Below, in pieces: positions 28,498 through 37,096 of a stretch of 64,000 nt of DNA. Under the pieces are notes generated by a model that was not told the DNA's origin, searched no databases, and was given only the letters and a program-made list of their open reading frames with translations. Within the stretch, counting starts at the first letter, position 1; each line of letters opens with the position of its first letter. A program made the translations under genes and the position numbers. Origin of the DNA: Pseudomonas piscis (GTDB lineage: Bacteria > Pseudomonadota > Gammaproteobacteria > Pseudomonadales > Pseudomonadaceae); contig NZ_WHUV01000001.1 of the NCBI RefSeq assembly GCF_009380155.1, positions 434,001-498,000 on the forward strand, in the 5' to 3' direction.

Positions 28498-28948
28498 CCA
28501 TCGCGCCAGCACCCTCACCGGGTTGTTGCTGCCCCTGGCCGACCGCACCCTGATCCTGCCCAACGTGGCGGTGGCCGAGCTGATCGACTACCAGCAGGGA
28601 CGCTTCGACCTGGATTCGCCACCCTGGTACCTGGGGCGAGTGCTGTGGCGCGACCGGCAGATCGCGCTGGTCAGCTTCGAGGCGGCCTGTGGCAACCCCA
28701 CGGTGATCGGCGAGCGAGCGCGAATCGTCGTGCTCAATGCCCTGGGCGGGCGCCCGGAGCTGAAGTTCATCGCCTTGCTGGTGCAGGGCATCCCGCGCTC
28801 CTGCAAGCTCGACAGCCAGCTGAGCTATGTCGACGTGCCCCTGGCCTCCCTGGAGAAAGCCGCGGTGCAGGTCGCCGAGCAGGTGGCCAGGGTGCCGGAC
28901 CTGCCGGCCCTTGAGGAACTGCTGGTGGAGGCCGGGCTGGCGCCTTAG
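28490..28948 (+). CDS. chpC: CheW-like adaptor ChpC
   Basis: ChpC is a second CheW-fold adaptor of the Pil-Chp system, proposed to link additional receptors to ChpA. The 152-residue protein is divergent but keeps the CheW order: LPLADRTLILPNVAVAELIDY, WYLGRVLWRDRQIALVSFE and RIVVLNALGG. Its start overlaps the chpA stop by eight bases. pilK and chpB, which flank chpA in P. aeruginosa, are absent. Its TAG stop overlaps the stop of the convergent NADAR gene. Confidence 0.9.
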   Translation: MLDHRASTLTGLLLPLADRTLILPNVAVAELIDYQQGRFDLDSPPWYLGRVLWRDRQIALVSFEAACGNPTVIGERARIVVLNALGGRPELKFIALLVQGIPRSCKLDSQLSYVDVPLASLEKAAVQVAEQVARVPDLPALEELLVEAGLAP

Positions 28949-29511
28949 GCCTCGGCCGCCAGCAGGCGGTCGCGAACTTCCATCAGGGCATAACCCAGCA
29001 GGTTGAGCCCGCGCCACTGTTCCGGGCGCTCGGCCTTGGCGTCGTCGGCTGCCAGGCCGATGCCCCAGACCCGGTCCACCGGGCTGGCTTCCACCAGCAC
29101 CTTGTGGCGGGTGCACCGCAGGAAGTGCCCCAGCTCGGGGTGCTGGCTGAACTTGGCCAGGTTGCCCTGGACCACGATGTCGAAGCGGGCGGCCTGCCAG
29201 CGGGTGTCGTCGAAATCGCGCACTTCACGACCCAGGTGCTTGGCATAGGCGGGAGGGCCGGCCTGGAGGATGCGGGCATGGGTTTCGTGATCTTCGAACA
29301 GCAGCGCCTTGCCGGCCATCATGAAGTGTTCGGCGGTGGGGTAGTGGACGCCTTCGACCTCGAAGCCGGCGTCGAACCACTGGCTGAAGCAGCTCTGGGA
29401 AACCCGTCCGTCCCGGGGCGGCTGGTGGCCCCAGAACATCAGGTAGTCGGGCTTGAGGCCGCGTTGTAGTTGCTCCAGCAAGTCCTGGTTGGAGCGAATC
29501 GGTGTGTCCAT
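28945..29511 (-). CDS. NADAR family protein (YbiA-like)
   Basis: NADAR domains are N-glycosidase-like proteins linked with NAD and ADP-ribose metabolism; YbiA-type members act on riboflavin-pathway intermediates, and other members reverse guanine ADP-ribosylation. Motifs are LMFWGHQPPRDG, CFSQWFDAGFEVEG, YPTAEHFMMAGKALLF, and a C-terminal VQGNLAKFSQHPELGHFLR with DRVWGIGL, so the domain looks intact. The start is set at 29511 (MDTPIRSNQ), giving 188 residues; ATGs 12 and 15 bases upstream are possible. The 3' end overlaps chpC by four bases on opposite strands. The substrate cannot be told from sequence. Confidence 0.88.
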   Translation of the reverse strand: MDTPIRSNQDLLEQLQRGLKPDYLMFWGHQPPRDGRVSQSCFSQWFDAGFEVEGVHYPTAEHFMMAGKALLFEDHETHARILQAGPPAYAKHLGREVRDFDDTRWQAARFDIVVQGNLAKFSQHPELGHFLRCTRHKVLVEASPVDRVWGIGLAADDAKAERPEQWRGLNLLGYALMEVRDRLLAAEA

Positions 29512-29658
29512 GCTGACTCTCATCATGTGTTCCGGCCATTGAGCGGCCAATCCGACGGGCATTGTGTACCGGGTGCCGGGAGGGATGCCATCGCCGGGTG
29601 GTATGAAGATTGTTAAGTCGCGCCAGTAATGCGCCGGACCGGAACCGGCCGGCGAATC

Positions 29659-29675
29659 GTTACGCTTGGCGTAAC
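29659..29675. promoter_or_regulatory. LysR-type T-N11-A palindrome upstream of mdcA (candidate MdcR site)
   Basis: GTTACGC (29659-29665) and GCGTAAC (29669-29675) form a perfect 7-bp inverted repeat around TTG, containing TACGCTTGGCGTA, a T-N11-A box. It lies 82-98 bases upstream of the mdcA start, a common position for a LysR recognition site. mdcR at the other end of the cluster is the obvious candidate regulator. Confidence 0.65.
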
Positions 29676-29756
29676 TTTCCCACTCCGAGCTTGATTGATG
29701 CCCGCCGGGCTTCGCTCCTATGGTGGCTGCCACGACAGCGAACCTGTGGAGCGAGC

Positions 29757-31433
29757 ATGACAACGACAATATCTCCCGACCCGCGCTGGTCGCGGCGGCG
29801 CAGCGAGAAGCAGCGGCGCCTCGAGCAGGTGCGGGCCATCGCCGATGGCGTGGTGTTGCCGACCGACAAGATCGTCGCGGCGCTGGAGGCGCTGATCCTG
29901 CCCGGCGACCGGGTGGTGCTGGAGGGCAACAACCAGAAGCAGGCGGACTTTCTTTCCCGGTCCCTGGCCAAGGTCGATCCGGCCAGGCTCCACGACCTGC
30001 ACATGATCATGCCCAGCGTCGGCCGCGCCGAGCACCTGGACCTGTTCGAACGTGGCATCGCCCGCAAGCTCGACTTTTCCTTCGCCGGCACCCAGAGCCT
30101 GCGCATCAGTCAGTTGCTCGAAGACGGGCTGCTGGAGATCGGTGCCATCCATACCTACATCGAACTCTATGCCCGGCTGGTGGTGGACCTGACGCCCAAC
30201 GTGGTGCTGTGCGCTGGTTTCATGGCCGACCGCGCCGGCAACATCTACACCGGCCCCAGTACCGAGGACACCCCAGCGCTGGTGGAGCCGGCGGCCTTCA
30301 GCGATGGCATCGTCATCGTCCAGGTCAACCAGCTGGTGGACGACGTCAGCGAGTTGCCCCGGGTGGATATCCCGGCCTCCTGGGTGGACTTCGTGGTGGT
30401 GGCCGACCAGCCGTTCTACATCGAGCCGCTGTTCACCCGCGATCCCCGGCACATCAAGCCGGTGCACGTACTGATGGCGATGATGGCGATCCGTGGCATC
30501 TACGAGAAGCACAACGTGCAATCGCTGAACCACGGCATCGGCTTCAATACCGCAGCCATCGAGCTGATCCTGCCCACCTACGGCGAGTCCCTGGGGCTCA
30601 AGGGCAAGATCTGCCGCAACTGGACCCTCAATCCCCATCCGACCCTGATCCCGGCCATCGAAAGCGGCTGGGTGGACAGCGTGCATTGTTTCGGCACCGA
30701 ACTGGGCATGGAAAACTACATCGCCGCCCGTCCCGATGTGTTCTTCACCGGCCGCGACGGCTCCCTGCGCTCCAACCGGATGTTCTGCCAGCTGGCCGGG
30801 CAATACGCGGTGGACCTGTTCATCGGCGCCACCTTGCAGGTGGATGGCGACGGCCATTCCTCCACCGTGACCCGTGGCCGCCTGGCCGGTTTCGGTGGGG
30901 CGCCGAACATGGGCCACGATCCTCGCGGCCGGCGCCATGGCACCCCGGCCTGGCTGGACATGCGCCTGGACCAGGGCGCGGCGCCGCAGGCCCTGCTGGA
31001 GCGGGGCAAGAAGCTGGTGGTGCAGATGGTCGAGACCTTCCAGGAGGGCGGCAAACCGACCTTCGTCGACACCCTGGACGCGGTGGACGTAGCGAAGAAA
31101 AGCGGCATGCCCCTGGCGCCGATCATGATCTATGGCGACGACGTCACCCACCTGCTCACCGAAGAAGGCATCGCCTACCTGTACAAGGCCCGCACCCTGG
31201 AAGAGCGCCGGGCGATGATCGCCGCCGTGGCTGGAGTCACCGCCATCGGCCTGCGGCATGACCCCAGGGATACCCAGCGCATGCGCCGCGAGGGCCTGGT
31301 TGCCTTGCCCGAGGACCTGGGCATTCGCCGCACCGACGCCAGCCGCGAGTTGCTGGCGGCCAAGAGCATCGCCGATCTGGTGCAGTGGTCTGGCGGCCTG
31401 TATCACCCACCTGCCAAGTTCAGGAGCTGGTAA
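29757..31433 (+). CDS. mdcA: malonate decarboxylase alpha subunit (acetyl-S-ACP:malonate ACP transferase)
   Basis: MdcA swaps the acetyl group on the acyl-carrier subunit for malonate, making malonyl-S-ACP plus acetate. It is a 558-residue CoA-transferase-like protein; family blocks include [61 protein letters not shown] trimmed to [14 protein letters not shown], and [21 protein letters not shown]. The ATG at 29757 has GGAG just upstream; the frame is open 147 bases further but without support. It is the first gene of mdcABCDEGH, preceded by a LysR-type palindrome. Confidence 0.97.
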   Translation: MTTTISPDPRWSRRRSEKQRRLEQVRAIADGVVLPTDKIVAALEALILPGDRVVLEGNNQKQADFLSRSLAKVDPARLHDLHMIMPSVGRAEHLDLFERGIARKLDFSFAGTQSLRISQLLEDGLLEIGAIHTYIELYARLVVDLTPNVVLCAGFMADRAGNIYTGPSTEDTPALVEPAAFSDGIVIVQVNQLVDDVSELPRVDIPASWVDFVVVADQPFYIEPLFTRDPRHIKPVHVLMAMMAIRGIYEKHNVQSLNHGIGFNTAAIELILPTYGESLGLKGKICRNWTLNPHPTLIPAIESGWVDSVHCFGTELGMENYIAARPDVFFTGRDGSLRSNRMFCQLAGQYAVDLFIGATLQVDGDGHSSTVTRGRLAGFGGAPNMGHDPRGRRHGTPAWLDMRLDQGAAPQALLERGKKLVVQMVETFQEGGKPTFVDTLDAVDVAKKSGMPLAPIMIYGDDVTHLLTEEGIAYLYKARTLEERRAMIAAVAGVTAIGLRHDPRDTQRMRREGLVALPEDLGIRRTDASRELLAAKSIADLVQWSGGLYHPPAKFRSW

Positions 31434-32302
31434 TGCACGCATTCAACCTGCAATCCCGACCCCTGGGGCTGGCCGAGCGCCTGGCGGACCTGGCGGTGGA
31501 CGCGCTGATCGACGAGGCCGACCTCTCGCCCAAGCCGGCCCTGGTGGATCGCCGTGGCAATGGCGCTCACAGTGACCTGCACCTGGGCCTGATGCACGCC
31601 TCGGCCCTGAGCCTGTGGCCGGCCTTCAAGGACATGGCCGAAGCCGCGCAACAACTCGCCCGTATCGACTTGCCGCTGCGCGAAGCCTTGGGGCGCAGCG
31701 GTCGCGAAGGTGAGCGGGCGATGCTGGTCACCACCGGCGGGGTCAACACCCATCGCGGGGCGATCTGGGCCCTGGGCCTGCTGGTGGCCGCCGCCGCCCT
31801 GGAACCTGGCTCCAGGGCGGCCGGCAGCGTCGCCTGGCGCGCCGCGCGCCTGGCGCTGCTGGAAGACCGGCATGCGCCACGGCCCTTGAGCCATGGTGCC
31901 CAGGTGGCGCAGCGCTACGGCGTAGGCGGCGCCCGGGAGGAGGCCCAGCAGGGCTTTCCTGCGGTGCTGCAATGGGGCCTGCCGCAACTGCGGCGCAGTC
32001 GTGCCCGGGGCCATGGCGAGCAGAACGCCCGGCTCGATGCGCTGCTGGCGATCATGACCCGGCTGGCCGACACCTGCGTGCTCTACCGCGCGGGCGAAGC
32101 GGGCCTGCGGGCCATGCAGGATGGCGCCCGGGCGGTGCTGGAGGCCGGTGGCAGCGCCAGCCTCGCCGGACGTCGGCGCCTGCACCAGCTGGACCTGCAA
32201 CTTCTGACCTTGAATGCCTCGCCCGGTGGCGCCGCCGACCTGCTGGCCGCCTGCTTGCTGCTCGACCGGATCGAGGCCGCCGCCGACCAGGGAGCGAACT
32301 GA
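31433..32302 (+). CDS. mdcB: triphosphoribosyl-dephospho-CoA synthase MdcB
   Basis: MdcB makes the precursor of the 2'-(5''-phosphoribosyl)-3'-dephospho-CoA prosthetic group from ATP and dephospho-CoA. The CitG-type signature is visible as [21 protein letters not shown] and [16 protein letters not shown]. Length is 289 residues. Its ATG shares a base with the mdcA stop (TAATG), and its own TGA shares a base with the mdcC ATG. The tight packing implies coupled translation of the cluster. Confidence 0.95.
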   Translation: MHAFNLQSRPLGLAERLADLAVDALIDEADLSPKPALVDRRGNGAHSDLHLGLMHASALSLWPAFKDMAEAAQQLARIDLPLREALGRSGREGERAMLVTTGGVNTHRGAIWALGLLVAAAALEPGSRAAGSVAWRAARLALLEDRHAPRPLSHGAQVAQRYGVGGAREEAQQGFPAVLQWGLPQLRRSRARGHGEQNARLDALLAIMTRLADTCVLYRAGEAGLRAMQDGARAVLEAGGSASLAGRRRLHQLDLQLLTLNASPGGAADLLAACLLLDRIEAAADQGAN

Positions 32303-32601
32303 TGGAAACCTTGTCCTTTGAATTTCCCGCCGGCCCTTCTGGCCGCGGCCGTGCGCTGGTGGGCTGTGTCGGCTCCGGCGACCTCGAAGTACTGCTGGAA
32401 CCGGCACCGGCCGGCACCTTGAAGATCCAGGTCCAGACCTCGGTCAACGGCAGCGCCGCACGCTGGCAGCACCTGTTCCAACGCATGTTCGCCGGGCAGA
32501 CGCCACCGGCGCTGCTGATCGACATCCATGACTTCGGCGCCACCCCGGGGGTGGTGCGCCTACGCCTTGAACAGGGCCTGGAGGAAATCGCCCATGACTG
32601 A
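32302..32601 (+). CDS. mdcC: malonate decarboxylase acyl carrier protein (delta subunit)
   Basis: MdcC is the 99-residue acyl carrier subunit. The prosthetic group is expected on Ser25 in GSGDLEVLL, the conserved site in this family. The C-terminal part (LLIDIHDFGATPGVVRLRLEQ) is also conserved. The start overlaps the mdcB stop by one base, and the 3' end overlaps mdcD by eight bases. Confidence 0.95.
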   Translation: METLSFEFPAGPSGRGRALVGCVGSGDLEVLLEPAPAGTLKIQVQTSVNGSAARWQHLFQRMFAGQTPPALLIDIHDFGATPGVVRLRLEQGLEEIAHD

Positions 32602-33445
32602 CAGCGCACGCTTGCTCGACCAGCACAGCTTCGTCGAACTGGGGGCCCGGCAGCGGGCCCGGGCGTTGCTGGACGCCGGCACCTTTCGCGAACTGCTCGA
32701 CCCTTTCCAGCGCGTCATGTCGCCCTGGCTGCCGCGCCAGGGCGTGGTGCCCCAGGCCGATGATGGGGTGGTGATCGCCAAGGGCAGCATCGCCGGGTTG
32801 CCGGTGGTGATCGCTGCCATCGAAGGCGCATTCCAGGGCGGCAGCCTCGGCGAGGTGGGCGGGGCGAAGATCGCCGGCGCCCTTGAGCTGGCGGCCGAGG
32901 ACAACCGCCAGGGCATCGCCACCCGTGCCGTGTTGCTGCTGGAAACCGGCGGTGTGCGGTTGCAGGAGGCCAACCTGGGGTTGGCGGCGATCGCCGATAT
33001 CCATGCCGCGATCGTCGACCTGCGCCAATACCAACCGGTGATCGGCGTAGTGGCTGGCAGCGTTGGCTGCTTCGGTGGCATGTCGATCGCCGCCGGCCTG
33101 TGCAGCTACCTGCTGGTGACCCAAGAAGCGCGGCTGGGCCTGAACGGCCCGCAGGTGATCGAGCAGGAAGCCGGGATCGAGGAGTACGACGCCCGCGACC
33201 GGCCTTTCATCTGGAGCCTGACCGGCGGCGAGCAGCGTTTCGCCAGCGGCCTGGTGGATCGCTATGTGGCCGATGACGTGGCGCAGATCCAGGCCCAGGT
33301 TCGCGAATTGCTGGCCCTCGGCCTGCCCGAGCGGCAACGCAGCCACCAGGCCGAACACTATCTGCAATGTCTGGCCCGCCTGGACACGACGGCGCAAATC
33401 GATGCGGCGACGGTTCGCGATCTGTATCAAGGAGACCGTTCATGA
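32594..33445 (+). CDS. mdcD: malonate decarboxylase beta subunit
   Basis: With MdcE, this carboxyltransferase-like subunit decarboxylates malonyl-S-ACP to regenerate acetyl-S-ACP. It has a crotonase-type fold; typical segments are FQGGSLGEVGGAKIAGAL, the oxyanion-hole region VAGSVGCFGGMSIAAGLC and RLGLNGPQVIEQEAG. Length is 283 residues from the ATG at 32594. The long open frame upstream is shadow within mdcC. Start and stop overlap mdcC and mdcE. Confidence 0.95.
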   Translation: MTDSARLLDQHSFVELGARQRARALLDAGTFRELLDPFQRVMSPWLPRQGVVPQADDGVVIAKGSIAGLPVVIAAIEGAFQGGSLGEVGGAKIAGALELAAEDNRQGIATRAVLLLETGGVRLQEANLGLAAIADIHAAIVDLRQYQPVIGVVAGSVGCFGGMSIAAGLCSYLLVTQEARLGLNGPQVIEQEAGIEEYDARDRPFIWSLTGGEQRFASGLVDRYVADDVAQIQAQVRELLALGLPERQRSHQAEHYLQCLARLDTTAQIDAATVRDLYQGDRS

Positions 33446-34245
33446 GTGCAAGTTCTTTGCGGGGCCAGAACTGGTTCAACGCCCTGAAGGACGGCGCCGC
33501 TTCGGTGGCCGGCCTGCCGCCGTCGCTGCGGGTGGCCGATGGTGAACTGGCGGGGCAGTCGGCTCGTTTTATCGCTGTGGTGGCCGACCCGGAGAATCGT
33601 TTTCCCCGCGCCCGCCAGGGCGAGGTCGGCCTGCTGGAGGGCTGGGGCCTGGCCAAAGCGGTGGATGAAGTGATCGACGCCGACCGCGATCAGCCCCACA
33701 AGCGAGCACTGATTGCCATTGTCGATGTACCGAGCCAGGCCTATGGCCGGCGCGAAGAAGCCCTGGGCATCCACCAGGCCCTGGCTGGCGCTGCCGACAG
33801 CTACGCCCGGGCCCGCCTGGCGGGGCATCCGGTGATCGGCTTGCTGGTGGGCAAGGCCATGTCCGGGGCGTTCCTGGCCCACGGCTACCAGGCCAACCGG
33901 CTGATCGCCCTGCGCGACCCGGGCGTGATGGTGCACGCCATGGGCAAGGCCTCGGCGGCGCGGGTCACACTGCGCAGCGTCGAGGAACTGGAAGCCCTGG
34001 CCGCCAGCGTGCCGCCCATGGCCTACGACATCGACAGCTATGCCGGCCTGGGCCTCTTGTGGAAAACCCTGTCGGTGGAGCGCATCGAACAACCGACCCC
34101 CCAGGACCTGGACCAGGTCAGTGGGTGCCTGCTGCAAGCCATTGCCGATGTACGGGCCGCTGGCGTTGGGCTCGAAGGGCGCCTGGGGGCGGCGAACCGT
34201 GAGGCCTCGAGCCGGGTCCGCCAACTGCTGCGGGAGCAATGGTGA
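33442..34245 (+). CDS. mdcE: malonate decarboxylase gamma subunit
   Basis: MdcE pairs with MdcD as the decarboxylase component. The 267-residue protein shows FPRARQGEVGLLEGWGLAKAV, IVDVPSQAYGRREEALGIHQ, and the oxyanion region GLLVGKAMSGAFLAHGYQAN. Its ATG at 33442 forms ATGA with the mdcD stop, with AGGAG ten bases upstream. The 3' end overlaps mdcG. Confidence 0.95.
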   Translation: MSASSLRGQNWFNALKDGAASVAGLPPSLRVADGELAGQSARFIAVVADPENRFPRARQGEVGLLEGWGLAKAVDEVIDADRDQPHKRALIAIVDVPSQAYGRREEALGIHQALAGAADSYARARLAGHPVIGLLVGKAMSGAFLAHGYQANRLIALRDPGVMVHAMGKASAARVTLRSVEELEALAASVPPMAYDIDSYAGLGLLWKTLSVERIEQPTPQDLDQVSGCLLQAIADVRAAGVGLEGRLGAANREASSRVRQLLREQW

Positions 34246-34868
34246 GCGCTTGCTCCCCCTGGCTGCCCCATGACCTGCTGTGGGGCATGGAGCCCGGGCA
34301 ACTGGCGGCCGATGCGCCGGAGTGGGCGCGGCAGGTGCTGGAGCAGGGGCAGCCGGTGGTGGTGCGCCGGGCAGTGAGCGCTGCCGGTTCGATCGCCGTG
34401 GGGCTGCGTGGCCCGTCCCGGGAGCAGCGCTACCCGGCGTTGCTGGCGCTGGACGCGGTGCAGCGTGGAGTCCGCCCGGAGGCGTTGCGCCACGTGCCCT
34501 GGAGCCGTGCCTGGCCGGCGCTCCAGGCCCTGGACCAGTTGCGTGGCCCGCTGGACGCCCTGGGGCTGGCCTGGGGCGTGGGCGGCAGCGCCGGCTTCGA
34601 GCTGGCCAGCGGAGTTGGTGCATTGCACCAAGGCAGCGACCTGGATTTGATCCTCCGGGCGCCTGAGCCGCTGTCCCGGGTACGGGCCCGGGAGCTGCTG
34701 GCACTGCTCGATGGCGCCGTGTGCCGGGTCGACCTGCAATTGCAACTGCCGGCCGGGGGCCTGGCCTTGCGTGAGTGGGCCGGGAGCGCCTCGCGGGTAT
34801 TGCTCAAGAGCGCCAGCGGAGCGCGGCTGGTGCGCGATCCCTGGTGCCCAGGGGAGTTGGCGGCATGA
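34242..34868 (+). CDS. mdcG: malonate decarboxylase holo-ACP synthase MdcG
   Basis: MdcG is a nucleotidyltransferase that attaches the phosphoribosyl-dephospho-CoA group to MdcC. The polymerase-beta-type site is visible as GGSAGFELASG and HQGSDLDLIL, with a third acidic site in CRVDLQLQL. The start is ambiguous: GGGAG (34232-34236) is five bases from the GTG at 34242, forming GTGA with the mdcE stop, but only two from the ATG at 34239. The GTG is preferred, giving 208 residues. Its 3' end overlaps mdcH. Confidence 0.92.
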   Translation: MSACSPWLPHDLLWGMEPGQLAADAPEWARQVLEQGQPVVVRRAVSAAGSIAVGLRGPSREQRYPALLALDAVQRGVRPEALRHVPWSRAWPALQALDQLRGPLDALGLAWGVGGSAGFELASGVGALHQGSDLDLILRAPEPLSRVRARELLALLDGAVCRVDLQLQLPAGGLALREWAGSASRVLLKSASGARLVRDPWCPGELAA

Positions 34869-35800
34869 GCAGCTTGCTGGTGTTCCCGGGCCAGGGGGCG
34901 CAGCAGCCGGGGATGCTCCAGCGACTGCCCGAGCGGCCGGAAGTCGTGGCCTGCCTGCGCGAGGCCAGCGATGTGCTGGGGCAGGACGTACTGGGCCTGG
35001 ACTCGCCCCAGGCCCTGGCCGGGACCCGGGCGGTGCAGCTGTGCCTGCTGATTGCCGGGGTGGCCTGTGCCCGGACCCTGTTGCACGCGGATTGTCCGGT
35101 GGACTACGTAGCGGGTCTGTCCATCGGCGCCTATCCGGCGGCGGTGGTGGCCGGGGCCCTGGATTTCGCCGATGCCCTGCGCCTGGTGAGCTTGCGCGGG
35201 GAGCTGATGCAGCAGGCTTATCCACAGGGCTACGGCATGACCGCGCTGATGGGCCTGGACCTGGGCACGGTGGAGGCGTTGCTGGCCCAGGTCCACAGCC
35301 CGCAAAGGCCGGTGTACCTGGCCAATATCAATGCCGACACCCAGGTGGTGATCGCCGGCAGCGAGGCGGCGATGCAGGCCGTGGCCGAACTGGCCCGGGC
35401 ATGTGGCGCCGGGGTGGCCAGGCGCCTGGTGGTCAGCGTGCCGTCCCATTGCCCATTGCTGGAGCAGCCGGCCCAACGGCTGGCCGAGGCATTCGCCAGG
35501 GTGCCGATGGAGCCGCCCCGGCTGGGGTACCTGAGCGGTAGCCGCGCGCGGCCATTGCGCACGGTGGAGCAATTGCGCGACGACCTGGCCTTCAACATGT
35601 GCCGGCTGGTGGATTGGCGCGGCACCGTGCAGGGCGCCTATGAGCGCGGCGTACGGTTGCAGATCGAATTGCCGCCCGGGGCGGTGCTCAGCGGCTTGGC
35701 GCGCCGGGTGTTCGAGCAGGGCTCGGTGATCGCCTTCGATGGCGCCCGCCCGGACACCTTGCAGGCGCTATTGCGCGAGGAGGGCCGCCGCGACCGATAG
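34865..35800 (+). CDS. mdcH: malonate decarboxylase epsilon subunit, malonyl-CoA:ACP transacylase
   Basis: MdcH is a FabD-like transacylase that charges the carrier protein with malonyl from malonyl-CoA to start the cycle. Hallmarks are FPGQGAQ (residues 7-13), the nucleophile Ser86 in GLSIGAYPA and a late VPSHCPLL with the active-site His. Length is 311 residues. The ATG at 34865 overlaps the mdcG stop (ATGA). It ends the enzyme part of the cluster; 67 bases separate it from the transporter genes. Confidence 0.95.
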   Translation: MSSLLVFPGQGAQQPGMLQRLPERPEVVACLREASDVLGQDVLGLDSPQALAGTRAVQLCLLIAGVACARTLLHADCPVDYVAGLSIGAYPAAVVAGALDFADALRLVSLRGELMQQAYPQGYGMTALMGLDLGTVEALLAQVHSPQRPVYLANINADTQVVIAGSEAAMQAVAELARACGAGVARRLVVSVPSHCPLLEQPAQRLAEAFARVPMEPPRLGYLSGSRARPLRTVEQLRDDLAFNMCRLVDWRGTVQGAYERGVRLQIELPPGAVLSGLARRVFEQGSVIAFDGARPDTLQALLREEGRRDR

Positions 35801-35867
35801 AACCGCGACCCAGGCTGGCGAAGCACAAGAACAACAACTTCGACGATGCACTGCGAGGACAACGACA

Positions 35868-36275
35868 ATGATTATCTATGGTGTGGCATTGCTGGCGATC
35901 TGCACGCTGGCGGGAGTGATTATCGGCGACATGCTCGGCGTGTTGCTGGGGGTGAAGTCCAACGTCGGCGGGGTCGGCATCGCCATGATCCTGCTGATCT
36001 GCGCGCGCTTGTGGATGCAGCGCCATGGCGGCATGACCAAGGACTGTGAAATGGGCGTCGGCTTCTGGGGCGCCCTGTACATCCCTGTGGTGGTGGCCAT
36101 GGCTGCCCAGCAGAACGTGGTCACCGCGCTGCATGGCGGACCGGTGGCGGTGCTGGCGGCCATCGGCTCGGTGCTGGTGTGCGGCTGCACCATCGCCCTG
36201 ATCAGCCGGACCCACAAGGGCGATCCGCTACCGCAGGAATCGGGCATCGAAGCCGCACCGGCGGGAGGGCGCTGA
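35868..36275 (+). CDS. madL: malonate transporter subunit MadL
   Basis: MadL and MadM together form a malonate transporter. The 135-residue protein has four membrane helices, beginning MIIYGVALLAICTLAGVII, with the conserved GVKSNVGGVGIAMILLI and GFWGALYIPVVVAMAAQQNVV segments. The start is 35868, with a GAGGA about nine bases upstream; the longer frame overlaps the 3' end of mdcH and is rejected. madM follows after one base. Confidence 0.95.
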   Translation: MIIYGVALLAICTLAGVIIGDMLGVLLGVKSNVGGVGIAMILLICARLWMQRHGGMTKDCEMGVGFWGALYIPVVVAMAAQQNVVTALHGGPVAVLAAIGSVLVCGCTIALISRTHKGDPLPQESGIEAAPAGGR

Positions 36276-36276
36276 A

Positions 36277-37041
36277 ATGTGGGACTTGATCGAGAAAGGC
36301 CTGGAGCACAACGGCCTGGTCACCGCCTTCGCCTTCGTTGGCGTGATCATGTGGGTCTCGGTGCTGCTGTCCCGGCACCTGACCTTCGGTCGCGTGCATG
36401 GATCGGCCATCGCCATCGTGATTGGCCTGGCCCTGGCCTGGGTCGGCGGCACCCTGACCGGCGGCCAGAAAGGCCTGGCGGACCTGGCGCTGTTTTCCGG
36501 CATCGGCCTGATGGGCGGCGCCATGCTGCGGGATTTCGCCATCGTCGCCACGGCCTTCGAAGTCCAGGCCACCGAGGCCCGCAAGGCCGGGCTGATCGGC
36601 GCGGTGGCGCTGCTGCTGGGCACGGTGCTGCCGTTCATCGTCGGGGCGAGCATCGCCTGGAGCTTTGGTTATCGCGATGCGGTGAGCATGACCACCATCG
36701 GTGCCGGCGCCGTGACCTACATCGTCGGCCCGGTGACCGGCGCGGCCATCGGCGCCAGCTCCGATGTGGTGGCGCTGTCGATCGCCACCGGCCTGATCAA
36801 GGCGATCCTGGTGATGGTGGGCACGCCCATGGCAGCCCGCTGGATGGGCCTGGACAACCCGCGTTCGGCCATGGTGTTCGGTGGCTTGGCCGGGACCGTC
36901 AGTGGGGTCACCGCCGGGCTTGCGGCCACCGATCGGCGCCTGGTGCCTTACGGTGCGCTGACGGCGACCTTCCATACTGGATTGGGGTGCTTGCTGGGGC
37001 CGTCGTTGCTGTTTTTCATCGTGCGCGGGCTGGTGGGCTGA
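36277..37041 (+). CDS. madM: malonate transporter subunit MadM
   Basis: MadM is the larger subunit of the malonate transporter, 254 residues with about eight membrane helices. Family segments are FSGIGLMGGAMLRDFAIVATAF and TTIGAGAVTYIVGPVTGAAIG. It starts one base after the madL stop, so the pair is co-translated. A 12-bp hairpin follows, separating it from the convergent mdcR. Confidence 0.95.
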   Translation: MWDLIEKGLEHNGLVTAFAFVGVIMWVSVLLSRHLTFGRVHGSAIAIVIGLALAWVGGTLTGGQKGLADLALFSGIGLMGGAMLRDFAIVATAFEVQATEARKAGLIGAVALLLGTVLPFIVGASIAWSFGYRDAVSMTTIGAGAVTYIVGPVTGAAIGASSDVVALSIATGLIKAILVMVGTPMAARWMGLDNPRSAMVFGGLAGTVSGVTAGLAATDRRLVPYGALTATFHTGLGCLLGPSLLFFIVRGLVG

Positions 37042-37055
37042 TCTGACCTGGCGTC

Positions 37056-37090
37056 ATCGCGGGCAAGTTGGATCGCCGCTTGCCCGCGAT
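37056..37090. terminator. strong hairpin between madM and mdcR
   Basis: ATCGCGGGCAAG (37056-37067) and CTTGCCCGCGAT (37079-37090) pair over 12 bases around an 11-base loop, between two convergent genes. The core resembles REP-type sequences common in Pseudomonas. No T-run follows, so termination is inferred from position. Confidence 0.6.
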
Positions 37091-37096
37091 TGCGTC

